Source of the DNA: Candidatus Roizmanbacteria bacterium RIFCSPLOWO2_02_FULL_40_13
Lineage (GTDB): Bacteria > Patescibacteriota > Microgenomatia > UBA1406 > GWC2-37-13
Assembly: GCA_001789965.1 (NCBI GenBank)
Contig: MGBA01000001.1
Location: 1 to 64,000, forward strand
Direction of reading: 5' to 3'
DNA: 64,000 nt
Shown here: one piece after another, positions 17,060 to 25,529 of the stretch
Position numbering within the stretch: position 1 is the stretch's first letter
How the letters are laid out: every line of letters starts with the position of its first letter
Position numbers and translations under genes: made by a program
The notes under the pieces: generated by a model
The model's database searches: none
What the model saw: only the letters and a program-made list of their open reading frames with translations
Told to the model about the DNA's origin: nothing

Positions 17060-18196
17060 ATGGCCAGACGACGTTGTACTTTACTTGGCGTGGGGCCTAT
17101 GAGCAAAAACTGCGTTGACGTGACGATAGAGCTTGCAAATAACTACAAAATTCCCCTCATGTTAATCGCCAGTCGTCGACAGATTGATTCTGCGCGTTTT
17201 GATGGAGGATATGTAAACAACTGGACAACTGAAAAATATGCAAAATACGTCATTGATCGTGATAAAAGAGGGATGACAATTCTTGCCAGGGATCATGGAG
17301 GCCCTTGGCAAAACACAAACGAAAAAGATCAAAACATGAGCCTACGCCAAGCAATGGCATCAGCCAAAAAATCTTTTGAGGATGATATAAAGTCAGGATT
17401 TGAGATTATTCACATTGATCCGAGTATCGATATTCATGGATCGCTTACTGTAGATGATATTCTCGAGCGCGCTTGTGAACTTCTTGATTATTGTTGCGAA
17501 ATTGCAAAACGAGAAAAAAAAGAAATTATTTTTGAAATTGGGACCGAAGAGCAAAGTGGCGGAACTAATACCATGGAAGAGTTTGAGTATTCGCTAAATG
17601 AAGTATTCAAGTTTTGCAAAAAAAATAAGATTCAAAACCCAAGTTTTATCGTTGTCCAAACAGGAACTAAGGTCATGGAGATGCGTAATATTGGTTCATT
17701 TAATTCTCCATTCAGAATAGTAAATGAACTCCCAGCCGAAATACAAATACCCAAGGTAATAGAGTTATGCAATAAATACAACATCTTTATGAAAGAGCAC
17801 AATACCGATTATCTCTCTGATGAGGCGCTTAAATGGCATCCTAAGTTTGGTATTCACTCTGCGAATGTAGCTCCAGAGTATGGACTTGCAGAAACTCAGG
17901 GATTGGTTGAGCTGCTTGAGGCGAATAATATGAAAAAACTTGTGGAGAAATTTTTAAAGATTTCATTCGACTCAAAAAAATGGGAGAAATGGATGTTGCC
18001 AAATACTAAAGCAACGGACAGGGAGAGGGCACTTATCGCAGGTCATTATGTTTTTTCAAAACCGGAAGTTATAGAAATAAAGAAAAAAGCGCAAATTCGA
18101 CTCAAAAATATTAGCATCGATGAATATTTAAAGGCAAAAATAAGCGATTCAATTATGAGATATCTTCGAAATTTTCGATTATTAAATCTCGTATGA
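17060..18196 (+). CDS. GatZ/KbaZ-like TIM-barrel protein
   Basis: About 378 residues resembling the non-catalytic subunit family of class II tagatose-bisphosphate aldolases. Matching points are the start GVGPMSKNCVDVTIELA, ARDHGGPWQN in the place of the family GGDHLGPNxWQ, IIHIDPSIDI, FEIGTEEQSGG (family IGTExPxPGG), EHNTDYLS (family HSTDYQ), and FGIHSANVAPEYGLAE near the end. Conservation of these putative ligand residues argues for a real enzyme acting on a phosphorylated sugar or ketose, but the reaction is unknown. I prefer the ATG at 17060 (MARRRC) because the longer frame starts inside the phosphatase gene. It overlaps the next gene by ATGA, so it belongs firmly to this operon. Confidence 0.7.
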   Translation: MARRRCTLLGVGPMSKNCVDVTIELANNYKIPLMLIASRRQIDSARFDGGYVNNWTTEKYAKYVIDRDKRGMTILARDHGGPWQNTNEKDQNMSLRQAMASAKKSFEDDIKSGFEIIHIDPSIDIHGSLTVDDILERACELLDYCCEIAKREKKEIIFEIGTEEQSGGTNTMEEFEYSLNEVFKFCKKNKIQNPSFIVVQTGTKVMEMRNIGSFNSPFRIVNELPAEIQIPKVIELCNKYNIFMKEHNTDYLSDEALKWHPKFGIHSANVAPEYGLAETQGLVELLEANNMKKLVEKFLKISFDSKKWEKWMLPNTKATDRERALIAGHYVFSKPEVIEIKKKAQIRLKNISIDEYLKAKISDSIMRYLRNFRLLNLV

Positions 18197-19017
18197 AAAA
18201 AGTAGCAACGATCATTTTAAACAGAAATTTACCTGATGTAGCAAATCGTCTCTATGAGAAATTTCAGAACAACGATGCGAAGGAGACAGACATTTTCATA
18301 GTTGAAAGCGGTTCATCTAAGAAAAATTTGTCAAAGCATTATACATGGTGGGCAAACTGGGAAGACTCACTAGAACATGGACTTCGATATCCCCGAGGAT
18401 TCAACTATGCTTTGAGTAAGTTATTAGAAGAAAAAAAGTTTAAAAGTTATGACTATTACTTTCTGGTATGCAATGATGTAGAATTTGAACAAAAACCTAT
18501 AATTAAGACGTTAGTTAACGAGATGATCAAACATCCAAGAGTTGGTATTCTCTCCCCCTGTTCGCCTTTATGGGGCGAAAAAATACTGCTTAGCAAGAAC
18601 GAAACAAAGTATTTTTGGTACGCCCAATTTATAAGCTGGTTTGTAAGAAGAGAATATATGGAGGATGTTATGGCGCTAGAAAAACCCACCTATATGGACT
18701 TTCTTTTTGATGGGGAAAATTTCCGGGGATATGAGGCGGACATAGAACTTATTATAAAAGGGTATGCGAATGATTGGGCAACTGCAATTACTACCAAGGT
18801 GCTCATAAATGAAAACGAAACGTATTTGAAAACAAGAGCAGATCTTATGAAAACTGATCCTTATGACGAGAACCTGAGAAAAGTACTCAAAGAAGGAAAA
18901 AAGTGGTTGCGGACGAAATACGGATTCAATAGCAGGTGGACTATAAACTTGTATTCGAAATTCTTTTACGATCAGTTTTTCGAGTATTACCCCGAACTTT
19001 CAAAGTACAAAGTATGA
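18193..19017 (+). CDS. GT2-like glycosyltransferase
   Basis: 274 residues with a GT-A layout: VATIILNRNLPDVANRLYEKF, IVESGS, PRGFNYAL, then YYFLVCNDVEF as the donor and metal site, and a C-terminal FRGYEADIELIIKGYAN acidic segment. It is diverged from the common GT2 pattern but the order of motifs fits. Its ATG overlaps the stop of the GatZ-like gene (ATGA) and its stop overlaps the next ATG the same way. It probably transfers the unusual sugar or polyol made by the surrounding genes. Confidence 0.72.
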   Translation: MKKVATIILNRNLPDVANRLYEKFQNNDAKETDIFIVESGSSKKNLSKHYTWWANWEDSLEHGLRYPRGFNYALSKLLEEKKFKSYDYYFLVCNDVEFEQKPIIKTLVNEMIKHPRVGILSPCSPLWGEKILLSKNETKYFWYAQFISWFVRREYMEDVMALEKPTYMDFLFDGENFRGYEADIELIIKGYANDWATAITTKVLINENETYLKTRADLMKTDPYDENLRKVLKEGKKWLRTKYGFNSRWTINLYSKFFYDQFFEYYPELSKYKV

Positions 19018-19349
19018 TTATAGATAAATATTTCGTTGCTTTTGGGAACAAAGATATTTTAACCATCGAAAGTCTATTGGCTGATAACATTGTTCTTCAC
19101 GATCCATCACTCGGAATTATTCGTGGGAAGAAAAAAGTTTTGCAAGCGACTCAAAACATTTTTAATTTAGGGGACATCCGACTTAAAATTAGAAGTCGTA
19201 TCAGAGATAATGAAAGAAGCGCGGTTGAGTTTATATTAACCATAAAAAATAAGACTGGGTATACTCAAGAAATTCATGGAGTTGATATTTTTCTTGAGGA
19301 AAACGATAAAATTATCTCAATAAAAGCATTCATAACCATTATTAACTGA
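19014..19349 (+). CDS. SnoaL/NTF2-like small protein
   Basis: 111 residues, start at the ATG of an ATGA overlap with the preceding glycosyltransferase. The sequence MIIDKYFVAFGNKDILTIESLLADNIVLHDPS, read as two short parts, has the helix-then-strand opening and the conserved late HGVDIFLEENDKIISIKAF of the NTF2-like alpha+beta barrel. Members are small-molecule isomerases, cyclases or binding proteins. Here it may act on a sugar or cyclitol intermediate of the operon; no catalytic residue can be assigned with confidence. A longer frame opening at 18936 is inside the previous gene and is not used. Confidence 0.65.
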   Translation: MIIDKYFVAFGNKDILTIESLLADNIVLHDPSLGIIRGKKKVLQATQNIFNLGDIRLKIRSRIRDNERSAVEFILTIKNKTGYTQEIHGVDIFLEENDKIISIKAFITIIN

Positions 19350-19358
19350 TGTAGTATT

Positions 19359-20108
19359 ATGTACGGTGGAAACAAACTTTTGACGTATGATCTGTCAAAG
19401 TCGGGGAAACAAATTTTCGCTCAAGGCGCTTATGATTACTTATATGTCAATATTAAAGCAGGCGAAATATATAAAGTCATCGATCTTCGATCGTTCTCTG
19501 TTTACTTTTTTTCTCTCCCGACAGATACAGAAATAACCATTAACGGAGAAAAATACGAAATTTCCCAGGGCGATGCTCTGCAGGTTGAGGGTGTTTCCCT
19601 CAAATTCTCGGCTACAAGGGATATGGGAATTTTTGTATCAGGAGTATATGAAAAAAAGACCGATAAAACAGGACTTACAGTTAAACAGCATAACGCAATA
19701 TATAAAGTTGAAAAACCGTGGGGTCACGAACTATGGATTAGCGGCGACAATCATCCAAGCTATGCTTTTAAACAGATTTTTGTTAAAAAAGGAACAAAAA
19801 CAAGTCTTCAGTATCACAATGTAAAGCGTGAAACAAATGTGCTCGTAGAGGGAAGATGTTATTTACATTTTAAGAAAAATGATGAGGTCAGTAATGACAA
19901 TGTCAAATCTGATGATATTGGCACAACCGAATTAAAACCAATATCTGTAATTGATATAGTCCCACAAACTTTACATCGACTAGAGGCAATTACCGATATC
20001 ATGTTATATGAAACATCTACCCCATATCTCGATGACGTAATACGTGTTCAGGATGACGCTAAACGACCAGATGGGAGGATTGACGAAGAACATAAAAAAA
20101 TAATATGA
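19359..20108 (+). CDS. double-cupin protein, type II mannose-6-phosphate isomerase-like
   Basis: 249 residues, two cupin halves. The C-terminal half resembles the isomerase domain of type II PMI/GMP proteins: KPWGHELWISG, FKQIFVKKGTKTSLQYHN, then ETNVLVEGRCYLHF, and a late VPQTLHRLEA with the second metal-binding His. The N-terminal half is a second, weaker cupin. The likely role is aldose-ketose isomerisation of a phosphosugar, or sugar binding, at the head of this pathway. Its stop overlaps the next ATG (ATGA). Confidence 0.68.
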   Translation: MYGGNKLLTYDLSKSGKQIFAQGAYDYLYVNIKAGEIYKVIDLRSFSVYFFSLPTDTEITINGEKYEISQGDALQVEGVSLKFSATRDMGIFVSGVYEKKTDKTGLTVKQHNAIYKVEKPWGHELWISGDNHPSYAFKQIFVKKGTKTSLQYHNVKRETNVLVEGRCYLHFKKNDEVSNDNVKSDDIGTTELKPISVIDIVPQTLHRLEAITDIMLYETSTPYLDDVIRVQDDAKRPDGRIDEEHKKII

Positions 20109-21685
20109 ATCGCCTCGTATGCATATTAACTGCTGGAAAAGGAACGAGAATGGGACCTTATGCGTCTTACCTTAACAAGGCAACCCTTCCTATTAAAAAG
20201 AAAGCTATTATTTCGCACATCATTGAAAAATTTCCGAAAAAAACCGAATTTATAATTGGCCTGGGATTCTTGGGAGATCAAGTACGGGATTATCTAGAAA
20301 TAGCTCACGCCGATATACGGTTTCACTTTATTAAAATCGATAAATATGAAGGTCGAGGAAGCGGTCCAGGATACTCTCTTCTGCAATGTAAAGATAAGCT
20401 TAAAAACCCCTTTTACTTTGTTTCTTGCGATACGTTATGGTCAAATAAGATCGATCTTAATGCACAAAATAACTGGATGGGTACGGCACAGGTAAGTACT
20501 AAGGACACGCAAAATTATTGTAATTTTAAAATAGATGCAGGAAGAATAGTTTCCATAAAAGACAAACAAAAGGTTGATCCACTCACTCACGAGGCATTTG
20601 TTGGCTTATGCTTCGTAAAAGACACCGACATTTTTTTTCAGGGACTGGAGAATCCATCTTTAAAAACAGGAGAAGTTCAGGTGTCTGACGGTATTCAGGC
20701 GCTTATTGACAGGTCAACAGTGGAAGCAAGGCATATTGATTGGATTGATGTTGGAGATGAGGATAAGTATAAAAGAGAGGTCAGCAAGTATGAAAACTAT
20801 GATTTTAGTAAATCCAATGAGGTACTGTATATTTTAAACAAGCGTGTGGTTAAATTTTTTGCTGAAAAAAGTTTTGCTGAAAAGCGCGTTAGAAAAGCTT
20901 CTTTAAATCCATCAGTTTTTCCTCATATCGATAAATATATAAATAATTTTTTTTCCTACCCTTTTATTGCTGGTAAGACACTCTATCAATCAAGCACGTT
21001 CCCCACTTTTCATAAGTTACTTACATGGCTTGATAAAAAATTATGGAAGAAAGTAGCGAGTGTCGACAGACAGGCATTTCAAGCAATATGTAAAAAATTC
21101 TATTACGACAAAACGCTCGAGCGACTCGACTTGTATTATAGAAAGTATTCATATGTAGACGCAAAAACTACGATTAACGGTATAAAAACTCCGAAAACTA
21201 GAGAGCTTTTGAAGCAAATACCTTGGAATTCTATGTACGAAGGCATTCCAAGTTTTATACACGGAGATCTTCAGTTTGACAACATCCTGTACAATCATCA
21301 AAAAGACTCGTTTGTCTTATTAGATTGGCGGCAAGATTTTGGTGGAGTCGTTGAGTACGGCGATATGTACTATGATCTTGCAAAAATGTGGGGAGGGATA
21401 ATTCTCAACTATGACCTTATTAAGCTAAATCTGCTCAAGTATGAAGAGGAAAACGACGGGATTTATTTCGACTTTGCACAAAGACATCTTACGAAGAATT
21501 ATTTACAAATACTAGAGGCTTTCATTAAAAAAAAAGATCTCAGTGTTCATAAAGTTAAGATGTTGGTAGGACTCATTTACTTAAACATGTCTCCCCTTCA
21601 TCATTCTCCCTTTGATAAAATGCTTTACTCACTTGGAAGACAAGTACTGTTTTCAACTTTACAAGATCATGGTGAAAATAAATAA
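20105..21685 (+). CDS. fused sugar nucleotidyltransferase and APH-type kinase
   Basis: 526 residues. Residues 1-230 are a nucleotidyltransferase with LTAGKGTRM (9-16) and a Lys at 25 in the position of the PKxLLP motif, plus SCDTLW as the metal-binding region. Residues 235-526 are an aminoglycoside phosphotransferase or choline-kinase-like domain with FIHGDLQFDNILYN (His386, Asp388, Asn393) and LLDWRQDFGG (Asp407). One protein could phosphorylate a sugar or alcohol and then load it onto a nucleotide, as separate enzymes do in phosphocholine (LicA/LicC) or FKP-type salvage. The substrate is unknown. It is coupled by ATGA to the cupin gene and overlaps the AroE-like gene by 17 bases. Confidence 0.8.
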   Translation: MNRLVCILTAGKGTRMGPYASYLNKATLPIKKKAIISHIIEKFPKKTEFIIGLGFLGDQVRDYLEIAHADIRFHFIKIDKYEGRGSGPGYSLLQCKDKLKNPFYFVSCDTLWSNKIDLNAQNNWMGTAQVSTKDTQNYCNFKIDAGRIVSIKDKQKVDPLTHEAFVGLCFVKDTDIFFQGLENPSLKTGEVQVSDGIQALIDRSTVEARHIDWIDVGDEDKYKREVSKYENYDFSKSNEVLYILNKRVVKFFAEKSFAEKRVRKASLNPSVFPHIDKYINNFFSYPFIAGKTLYQSSTFPTFHKLLTWLDKKLWKKVASVDRQAFQAICKKFYYDKTLERLDLYYRKYSYVDAKTTINGIKTPKTRELLKQIPWNSMYEGIPSFIHGDLQFDNILYNHQKDSFVLLDWRQDFGGVVEYGDMYYDLAKMWGGIILNYDLIKLNLLKYEEENDGIYFDFAQRHLTKNYLQILEAFIKKKDLSVHKVKMLVGLIYLNMSPLHHSPFDKMLYSLGRQVLFSTLQDHGENK

Positions 21686-22481
21686 AGACACGATTCTGTG
21701 CATCTCTATCGCCTCAAAACCTAGTAATTTGGGAACTGCGATTCATAATCAAGCATACAAACACCTTGGTCTAAATTTTATATATAAAGCATGTGCTGTG
21801 ACTGACGCCAAAGCCGCTATTCAAGGAGTCCGTGCCTTAGGGATAAGAGGATGTAGTGTTTCAATGCCTCATAAGGAGAAGGTCATAGAGTATCTAGATG
21901 AGCTTGATCCCGTGGCAAAAGAAATCGGAGCAGTAAATACTATCGTAAACACGCACGGAAAATTGAAAGGTTATAACAGTGACGCTCACGGATTTGAATC
22001 GGTTCTCCATGATCTACAGATTTCTCCCGGTTCATCTGTATTGGTATTGGGAGGTGGTGGCGTCGCGAAGGCAATATTATATATTCTTAAAAAGAATAAA
22101 TTTAACTCCGTAAGTATAGCAAATAGAAATAGGAGTCGTGCGGAAGAATTGGCAAAGTCATATAATTTTACCTCAATAAACTGGGGAGATCGAGAAAAGT
22201 CTAATTTTGACTTTTTAATTAATGCTACTTCGATTGGAATGAATCCAAATAGTGATCGTTCTCCCATCAAGCTTAAGAGTGTCCCAAAATATAGCTACAT
22301 ATTTGACGTAGTTATATCACCTACAGAGACGCTTCTCATATCTGAGGCAAAAAGAAAAAATATTGTATGTAGGCCCGGGTACCGAATGACGCTTTATGCC
22401 GCAAAAATGCAGTTCGAACTATATACTGGTCAAAAGACGCCTATTGAGGTGATGGAAAAAACCATACTTGAACTACTTTAG
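21669..22481 (+). CDS. AroE-like (shikimate dehydrogenase family) oxidoreductase with altered substrate motif
   Basis: 270 residues. The dehydrogenase core is clear: SVSMPHKEKV with catalytic Lys69, IGAVNTIV, GYNSDAHGFE with Asp105, the nucleotide loop VLGGGGVAKA and NATSIGMNP. However, the N-terminal substrate loop that reads HSxSP in shikimate dehydrogenases is SNLGT here, so both carboxylate-binding Ser residues are replaced (Asn and Gly). This suggests a substrate other than shikimate. No other shikimate-pathway gene is in the window, and the gene is the last of a sugar-type operon. I prefer the ATG at 21669; the frame could open at 21612 inside the previous gene. Confidence 0.78.
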   Translation: MVKINKDTILCISIASKPSNLGTAIHNQAYKHLGLNFIYKACAVTDAKAAIQGVRALGIRGCSVSMPHKEKVIEYLDELDPVAKEIGAVNTIVNTHGKLKGYNSDAHGFESVLHDLQISPGSSVLVLGGGGVAKAILYILKKNKFNSVSIANRNRSRAEELAKSYNFTSINWGDREKSNFDFLINATSIGMNPNSDRSPIKLKSVPKYSYIFDVVISPTETLLISEAKRKNIVCRPGYRMTLYAAKMQFELYTGQKTPIEVMEKTILELL

Positions 22482-22522
22482 TAGGAGGCTTAGGATTTAG
22501 CGTAACATTATATAATGCGGTA

Positions 22523-22582
22523 ATGAAAGTAACTCTTTTATACGGAAGAGTCTATTGTGTAGTAGAATTACCTGTTGGTTAG
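22523..22582 (+). CDS. possible tiny leaderless gene (19 residues)
   Basis: A TATAAT at 22511-22516 lies six bases before an ATG that opens a 19-codon frame (MKVTLLYGRVYCVVELPVG) ending in TAG. The spacing equals that of the leaderless genes in this window. The frame is short, has no relatives I know and ends just before the convergent methyltransferase, so it may be chance. Otherwise the 109-base gap holds nothing recognisable. Confidence 0.25.
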   Translation: MKVTLLYGRVYCVVELPVG

Positions 22583-22590
22583 AACATTCC

Positions 22591-23469
22591 CTACATCTCC
22601 TTTTTTATACATACGAAGGTTAATGTTTCCCTATCTAGAAACTTTACTACTGGGTATAGTGGATAAAATAAAAATCTTATAGGTGATTTTCTAATTGACC
22701 AAAAAAGATCCAGCGGGTAGTCATAAAACTCATTTACTATAGAGACTAACTTAAAGTTATTTTGCTTACAGAGTTGTTTAATAGCTCTCACTCCGCACAG
22801 TGTTAAGTGTCTTGGAGAGTCTAAGTGAAACCAATACTCTCTTCCAAATTTAAAGCCTAAACTTTTTGGGTTGGGAACTTGAAAAATCAAGACACCTTTT
22901 CTAATAAGAATTTTATTAATTATCATGAATAAGGTATTTGGCTTATCAAGATGTTCAAGTACATGCCAAAGTGAAACAGCGTCGAATTTTTTAGAACCAA
23001 AATTTACTTTTGTGATATCTCCATAGAATACATTTAATCCTTTCTTTCTGCTTACTTCGTATGCTTCTCGGTTTATCTCTACACCATATTTTTTAAACCG
23101 CAAAGGATTAAGAGCAGATAAAAAATTGCCTCTTCCACAACCCACATCTAAAATAGACATTTTTTTATTACTGTTGAAAGTGTTGTAAATTAAACTTTCC
23201 TTTTTTAAGTTTGATAGTTTAGAAATATAGGCTAAAATTTTTTCTAATACGCTGTTTTTATTTACGCCGGATTGATCATAGTAGTCAAGCCTGTAATATT
23301 TTTTGTAATATTCTTTGTTAACTTTAACATTGGGTAAAAAAATAGTTTCACACATTTGACATTGTGAAACTAAAAATCTTTCATGCCTATTAATAACATG
23401 TCTTCCATGCTGATTCACAGAATAGAAAAGACCGTTTATTTTATTTGATTGGCATATTTTACATTTCAT
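22591..23469 (-). CDS. class I methyltransferase with N-terminal zinc-ribbon-like Cys motif
   Basis: 292 residues. The N terminus has CKIC and CQMC pairs about 34 residues apart, a zinc-binding arrangement common in sugar and lipid methyltransferases of glycan loci. Then comes the Rossmann domain: ILDVGCGRGNFLSAL (motif I), GVEINREAYEVS, and SLWHVLEHLDKP. The acceptor is not evident; C- or O-methylation of a nucleotide sugar or lipid-linked glycan is likely. It lies 3 bases after the GT4 gene on the same strand, so the two are co-transcribed. Confidence 0.8.
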   Translation of the reverse strand: MKCKICQSNKINGLFYSVNQHGRHVINRHERFLVSQCQMCETIFLPNVKVNKEYYKKYYRLDYYDQSGVNKNSVLEKILAYISKLSNLKKESLIYNTFNSNKKMSILDVGCGRGNFLSALNPLRFKKYGVEINREAYEVSRKKGLNVFYGDITKVNFGSKKFDAVSLWHVLEHLDKPNTLFMIINKILIRKGVLIFQVPNPKSLGFKFGREYWFHLDSPRHLTLCGVRAIKQLCKQNNFKLVSIVNEFYDYPLDLFWSIRKSPIRFLFYPLYPVVKFLDRETLTFVCIKKEM

Positions 23470-23472
23470 TTT

Positions 23473-24675
23473 TTATATAAACTTATCTAATATAAAACGG
23501 GCCCTTTTATTCCAATCCCAAGTCTCAATTATCAGGCTGCGGGCGTCTTCAGACATGTTTTTATAGAGTCGTGCATTATCTAATAATCTTAAGATATTAT
23601 CAGCAAATTGTCTGATATCACCTGGCCTGGTTTTTATCATTCCTTTTGGATAATATGTTTTAAGCGCTTTAAGATCAAATGAGACTCCCGGTAATCCCCA
23701 TGCCATGGCTTCCGCAGCCGCCATTCCTCCGCTATCATAAGTAGCAGGATGAATCACAATTTTAGAGTTTTTAAAGATTGCGTATTTCCGTTCACCATCT
23801 AAGAAACCAAATAGTTCTACGTTATCTTCTAAATGATATTTTTTAATTTTATCCTTAACGATGTTTTCTAATGGCCCCGATCCTGTTCCAACCATGGCTA
23901 ATTTCGCAGTACTAAGTTTTTTACAAACATGATTCCAGATATCTATCAATTCCGAGACGCCTTTTTGATGATGAAACCTACCGACAAAACAAGCATCATA
24001 CTTTCTTTTACGGGCAGGAATCACTTTGCCACTTTTAAAATATCTCTCAGATTCTGTGATATTAACTCCTCCCTGAGCCACTATAATTTTTGACTCCCCC
24101 CTTCTTCTTGTGATAAATTTTTGTACGTCAGGTTTGCTTGTAACAAAGACATAATCAGCCACTGATTTTATCAATAGATATACTGGAATTTGTGTTAACC
24201 AGTACAAAAAGCCATTAATTACGAAGCGACCTTTGTATGGATTATCTTTTGCCCATGGTGCTGGAGCAAAAAGATACAATGAGGCAAGCAATGTCACATT
24301 TTTCTTATACCTAAGTTTTAATATTAGCGCTGGAAAAAAATCAGCCCAAAAATCAGAAGCGGCGTATACGAAATAACTCTCATTTTTTTTTAGTTCATGC
24401 TTGAACGAAAGCATTGTTCCTTTTATGATGCGAGCTATATAGTCAACCCAAAAATTAATATTCCTCGTAAAGGATGTACTCACTAACATAAGACATTTCT
24501 TATCCACGCCATTTTTTAGGCAGACTTTATAACCATCATCTGAGGCTAAAATAGCAATACTTTTAAAATCTTTATTTTTAAACCACCGTTTTGTACACTC
24601 AATGTGTATCCGTGTTCCGCCGCTTATTCCATCACCTGCAGCTGCCAAATATACGATTACTAAATTTTTTTTCAC
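23473..24675 (-). CDS. GT4 family glycosyltransferase
   Basis: 400 residues with a two-domain GT-B layout. The N-terminal part has a glycine-rich GDGISGGTRIHIECTKRW; the C-terminal donor domain has ACFVGRFHHQKGVSELIDIW, AMVGTGSGP, LFGFLDGERKYAIFKNS and HPATYDSGGMAAAEAMAWGLPGV with the E-x7-E-like pattern. It should add a sugar from a nucleotide donor. The start is GTG at 24675; an ATG two bases upstream is out of frame. A TATAAT seven bases before the GTG gives a leaderless start that supports it. Confidence 0.87.
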   Translation of the reverse strand: MKKNLVIVYLAAAGDGISGGTRIHIECTKRWFKNKDFKSIAILASDDGYKVCLKNGVDKKCLMLVSTSFTRNINFWVDYIARIIKGTMLSFKHELKKNESYFVYAASDFWADFFPALILKLRYKKNVTLLASLYLFAPAPWAKDNPYKGRFVINGFLYWLTQIPVYLLIKSVADYVFVTSKPDVQKFITRRRGESKIIVAQGGVNITESERYFKSGKVIPARKRKYDACFVGRFHHQKGVSELIDIWNHVCKKLSTAKLAMVGTGSGPLENIVKDKIKKYHLEDNVELFGFLDGERKYAIFKNSKIVIHPATYDSGGMAAAEAMAWGLPGVSFDLKALKTYYPKGMIKTRPGDIRQFADNILRLLDNARLYKNMSEDARSLIIETWDWNKRARFILDKFI

Positions 24676-24682
24676 ATGATAG

Positions 24683-24688
24683 ATTATA
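24683..24688 (-). promoter_or_regulatory. -10 box, leaderless start of the GT4 gene
   Basis: TATAAT on the minus strand with a seven-base gap to the GTG at 24675. It shows that the GT4-methyltransferase pair is a separate unit from the phosphonate genes. Confidence 0.6.
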
Positions 24689-24750
24689 GTCTTGAAGCGG
24701 TTTCTTTACAAGGCGCCCGTTGTATAAGTTGGTGGAGTCATTGCAGGCAA

Positions 24751-24778
24751 TTGATTTGGTTTCTTTTTTAACTATAAT
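24751..24778 (+). promoter_or_regulatory. promoter for the LicC-like nucleotidyltransferase
   Basis: TTGATT at 24751-24756 and a perfect TATAAT at 24773-24778 are 16 bases apart. The expected leader is about 26 bases, longer than most here, and has no clear Shine-Dalgarno. Confidence 0.55.
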
Positions 24779-24810
24779 AGAAAGATCAACGATTCTTAAC
24801 TTAATTTTAA

Positions 24811-25527
24811 ATGAAAGCTATCATACTTGCGTCAGGAAAAGGTACAAGATTGGAATCTTTGGGAGATCTTCCTAAAGCTCTTCTTACTGTTAGCGGTAAA
24901 ACCTTGATCGAAAGACAGCTTGATTCATTTCTTGAGAATAAAATACACGATGTCATCATCACTACAGGATTTAAGGCAGATGAATTAAGATCGTTTATTC
25001 GGGGCAAATCAAAATACAAAGATCTTCATATTAATTATGTATTTAATCAACAGTATGACAAGACTAATTATATTTACTCTTTGTGGCTTGCTAAAAAGTA
25101 CATAAAAAACGATGATATAATCCTCGCTCACTCAGATGTGATATATGATTTTTCCTTGTTTAAGCGTATTGTAAATACAAAAAAGAGCCATGTTACTGTA
25201 TCCAGAAAAAAAAATATCAGATCTAAAGATCTGAAGGCCGAAGTTTCCAATGGAAAGGTTATCTATATAGGTTTAAGCCCTAAGGGTTCCAATACTTTTC
25301 TTTGTTCCTCTATATTCAAGTTGTATAAAAAAGATATGGATTGCTGGATGTCCGAAATTGATAGCTTTATAAGGAAAGGTGTCACCGATTGCTACGCGGA
25401 AGACGCCTTTAACAAAGTATCCGCCAAAATGGACCTTTATCCTCTCTATTTTGAGACCGAGCTGGGAATGGATATTGACGATCAGGAAGATTTAATCACC
25501 GTAAGAAAACTTCTAGAACACGAATAG
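24811..25527 (+). CDS. LicC/PntC-like nucleotidyltransferase, probably CTP-dependent
   Basis: 238 residues. The NTP-binding start ILASGKGTRL with LPKALLTVSGK is intact, and FNQQYDKTNYIYSLWLAKKY followed by ILAHSDVIYD resembles CTP:phosphocholine cytidylyltransferases of the LicC type (where the motif is close to YxxxNNIYS). The end ETELGMDIDDQEDL supplies acidic metal ligands. LicC relatives charge phosphocholine, and PntC relatives charge 2-aminoethylphosphonate, with CMP. Its stop lies 2 bases from that of the convergent methylphosphonate synthase gene. Charging of a phosphonate is an inference from this neighbourhood; a sugar phosphate substrate remains possible. Confidence 0.72.
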   Translation: MKAIILASGKGTRLESLGDLPKALLTVSGKTLIERQLDSFLENKIHDVIITTGFKADELRSFIRGKSKYKDLHINYVFNQQYDKTNYIYSLWLAKKYIKNDDIILAHSDVIYDFSLFKRIVNTKKSHVTVSRKKNIRSKDLKAEVSNGKVIYIGLSPKGSNTFLCSSIFKLYKKDMDCWMSEIDSFIRKGVTDCYAEDAFNKVSAKMDLYPLYFETELGMDIDDQEDLITVRKLLEHE

Positions 25528-25529
25528 AT

